Shown in pieces: positions 22,680-23,490 of a stretch of 23,490 nucleotides of DNA. The notes below the pieces were generated by a model. It saw only the letters and a program-made list of their open reading frames with translations, did not search any database and was not told where the DNA came from. The stretch spans positions 1 through 23,490 of the forward strand of contig CAZHGE010000044.1 of assembly GCA_964531805.1 (NCBI GenBank), read 5' to 3'. How positions within the stretch are numbered: the stretch's first letter is position 1; each line of letters opens with the position of its first letter. Source of the DNA: RGIG8767 sp964531805 (lineage in GTDB: Bacteria > Bacillota > Clostridia > Lachnospirales > Lachnospiraceae). Made by a program: the position numbers and the translations under genes.

Positions 22680-23490
22680 CTACTTTACTCTAGCAAGTAC
22701 GTCATCAATGGTTCCGGCATTAAGGAAATAACTTTCCGGAATATCATCATGCTTACCTTCAATAATTTCTTTGAAGCCACGGATTGTTTCCTGAATCGGA
22801 ACGTATTTACCTTCTGTACCAGTAAACTGCTCTGCTACGAAGAATGGCTGAGATAAGAATCTCTGTACTCTTCTTGCTCTTGCTACAACCAGCTTATCTT
22901 CTTCAGATAATTCATCCATACCTAAGATGGCAATGATATCCTGTAATTCTTTGTACTTCTGTAAAATTTCCTGTACGCCACGGGCTACCTGATAATGTTC
23001 TTCACCAACTACACGAGGATCTAAGATACGGGATGTAGAACCAAGTGGATCTACCGCTGGATAAATACCCATTTCTACAATAGAACGGTCAAGTACTGTT
23101 GTAGCATCCAAATGTGCAAATGTTGTTGCAGGAGCCGGGTCAGTCAAGTCGTCCGCAGGTACGTATACAGCCTGAACGGATGTAATGGAACCGTTTCTTG
23201 TAGATGTAATACGCTCCTGAAGAGCACCCATTTCTGTCTGCAGTGTAGGCTGATAACCTACGGCTGAAGGCATACGTCCAAGTAACGCAGATACTTCGGA
23301 ACCAGCCTGTGTGAAACGGAAAATATTATCGATGAAAAGAAGCACATCCTTTCCACCTTTATCACGGAAATATTCCGCCATAGTAAGTCCAGTCAGACCA
23401 ACTCTCATTCTAGCTCCTGGCGGCTCATTCATCTGTCCGAATACCATGGTTGTCTTATCAATAACGCCGGATTCTTTCATTTCATAGTAA
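22680..23490 (-). CDS. atpD: F-type ATP synthase beta subunit, C-terminal part
   Basis: Catalytic beta subunit of F1-ATPase. The C-terminal 269 codons plus stop are visible; the gene continues past the right edge, so the Walker A P-loop is not seen. Present are MVFGQMNEPPGARMRV, the Walker B strand DVLLFIDNIFRFTQAGSEVSALLGRMPSAVGYQP, the arginine-bearing STSRILDPRVVG segment and the DELSEED coupling loop (LGMDELSEEDKLVVARARRVQRFLSQPFFVAEQFTG). The frame is open to 23490 (it reads ...YYEMKESG), so an ATG at 23480 is an internal methionine and not the start. It is separated from atpC by 10 nt, the usual gene order of the operon end. Confidence 0.97.
   Translation of the reverse strand, partial: YYEMKESGVIDKTTMVFGQMNEPPGARMRVGLTGLTMAEYFRDKGGKDVLLFIDNIFRFTQAGSEVSALLGRMPSAVGYQPTLQTEMGALQERITSTRNGSITSVQAVYVPADDLTDPAPATTFAHLDATTVLDRSIVEMGIYPAVDPLGSTSRILDPRVVGEEHYQVARGVQEILQKYKELQDIIAILGMDELSEEDKLVVARARRVQRFLSQPFFVAEQFTGTEGKYVPIQETIRGFKEIIEGKHDDIPESYFLNAGTIDDVLARVK

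Noticed and set aside
22680..23480. atpD start at the ATG at 23480
   Set aside because: The frame stays open to the window edge and the translated sequence is the middle of AtpD; this is an internal methionine.

Overview
This 23.5-kb window looks like core chromosome of a low-GC, spore-former-type Firmicute, most likely a Lachnospiraceae-like Clostridium relative. The pointers are SpoVG, a GlgC/GlgD pair, DnaD- and DnaC/DnaI-type primosome proteins, a preQ1-controlled QueT transporter, strong AGGAGG-type ribosome binding sites and A+T-rich spacers. No rRNA, tRNA, CRISPR array, phage gene or insertion sequence was seen. The genus cannot be fixed from this sequence alone.

Left part, minus strand (1-9173): the 5' end of asnS with a strong promoter and a large leader hairpin. 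A 445-bp spacer carries an alternating inverted-repeat array. Next come an AlkD-type DNA glycosylase, a HAD phosphatase, mfd and pth (a translation/repair transcription unit from a promoter upstream of pth), then spoVG, glgD and glgC (glycogen synthesis, with a four-base glgC/glgD overlap). The set spoVG, pth and mfd next to a nucleotidyltransferase, with prs close by, recalls the Bacillus spoVG-gcaD-prs-ctc-pth-mfd cluster; here glgC/glgD occupy the place of gcaD.

Middle, plus strand (9516-14487): murC, divergent from glgC, ends in a terminator. A spacer with tandem DnaA-box-like 9-mers leads into a DnaD-domain protein, a DnaC/DnaI-type helicase loader and an unusually long, divergent ribose-phosphate pyrophosphokinase. 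Two facing terminators whose loops are complementary to each other over 14 nt separate this group from the next.

Right part (14692-23490): on the minus strand, a two-gene heterodimeric ABC exporter with one degenerate ATP site. It is divergent from queT (plus strand), which sits behind a sigma-A-type promoter and a preQ1-I riboswitch. A single hairpin containing both stop codons separates queT from an 861-aa membrane-anchored protein of unknown function with a degenerate C39-peptidase-like C-terminus. This is preceded by a 122-aa unknown protein, the atp operon terminator, atpC and the 3' part of atpD.

Most of the coding content is ordinary housekeeping. The signals most worth following are in the non-coding DNA (asnS leader, 52-bp-period hairpin array, DnaA-box array, loop-complementary double terminator) and in the 861-aa protein.
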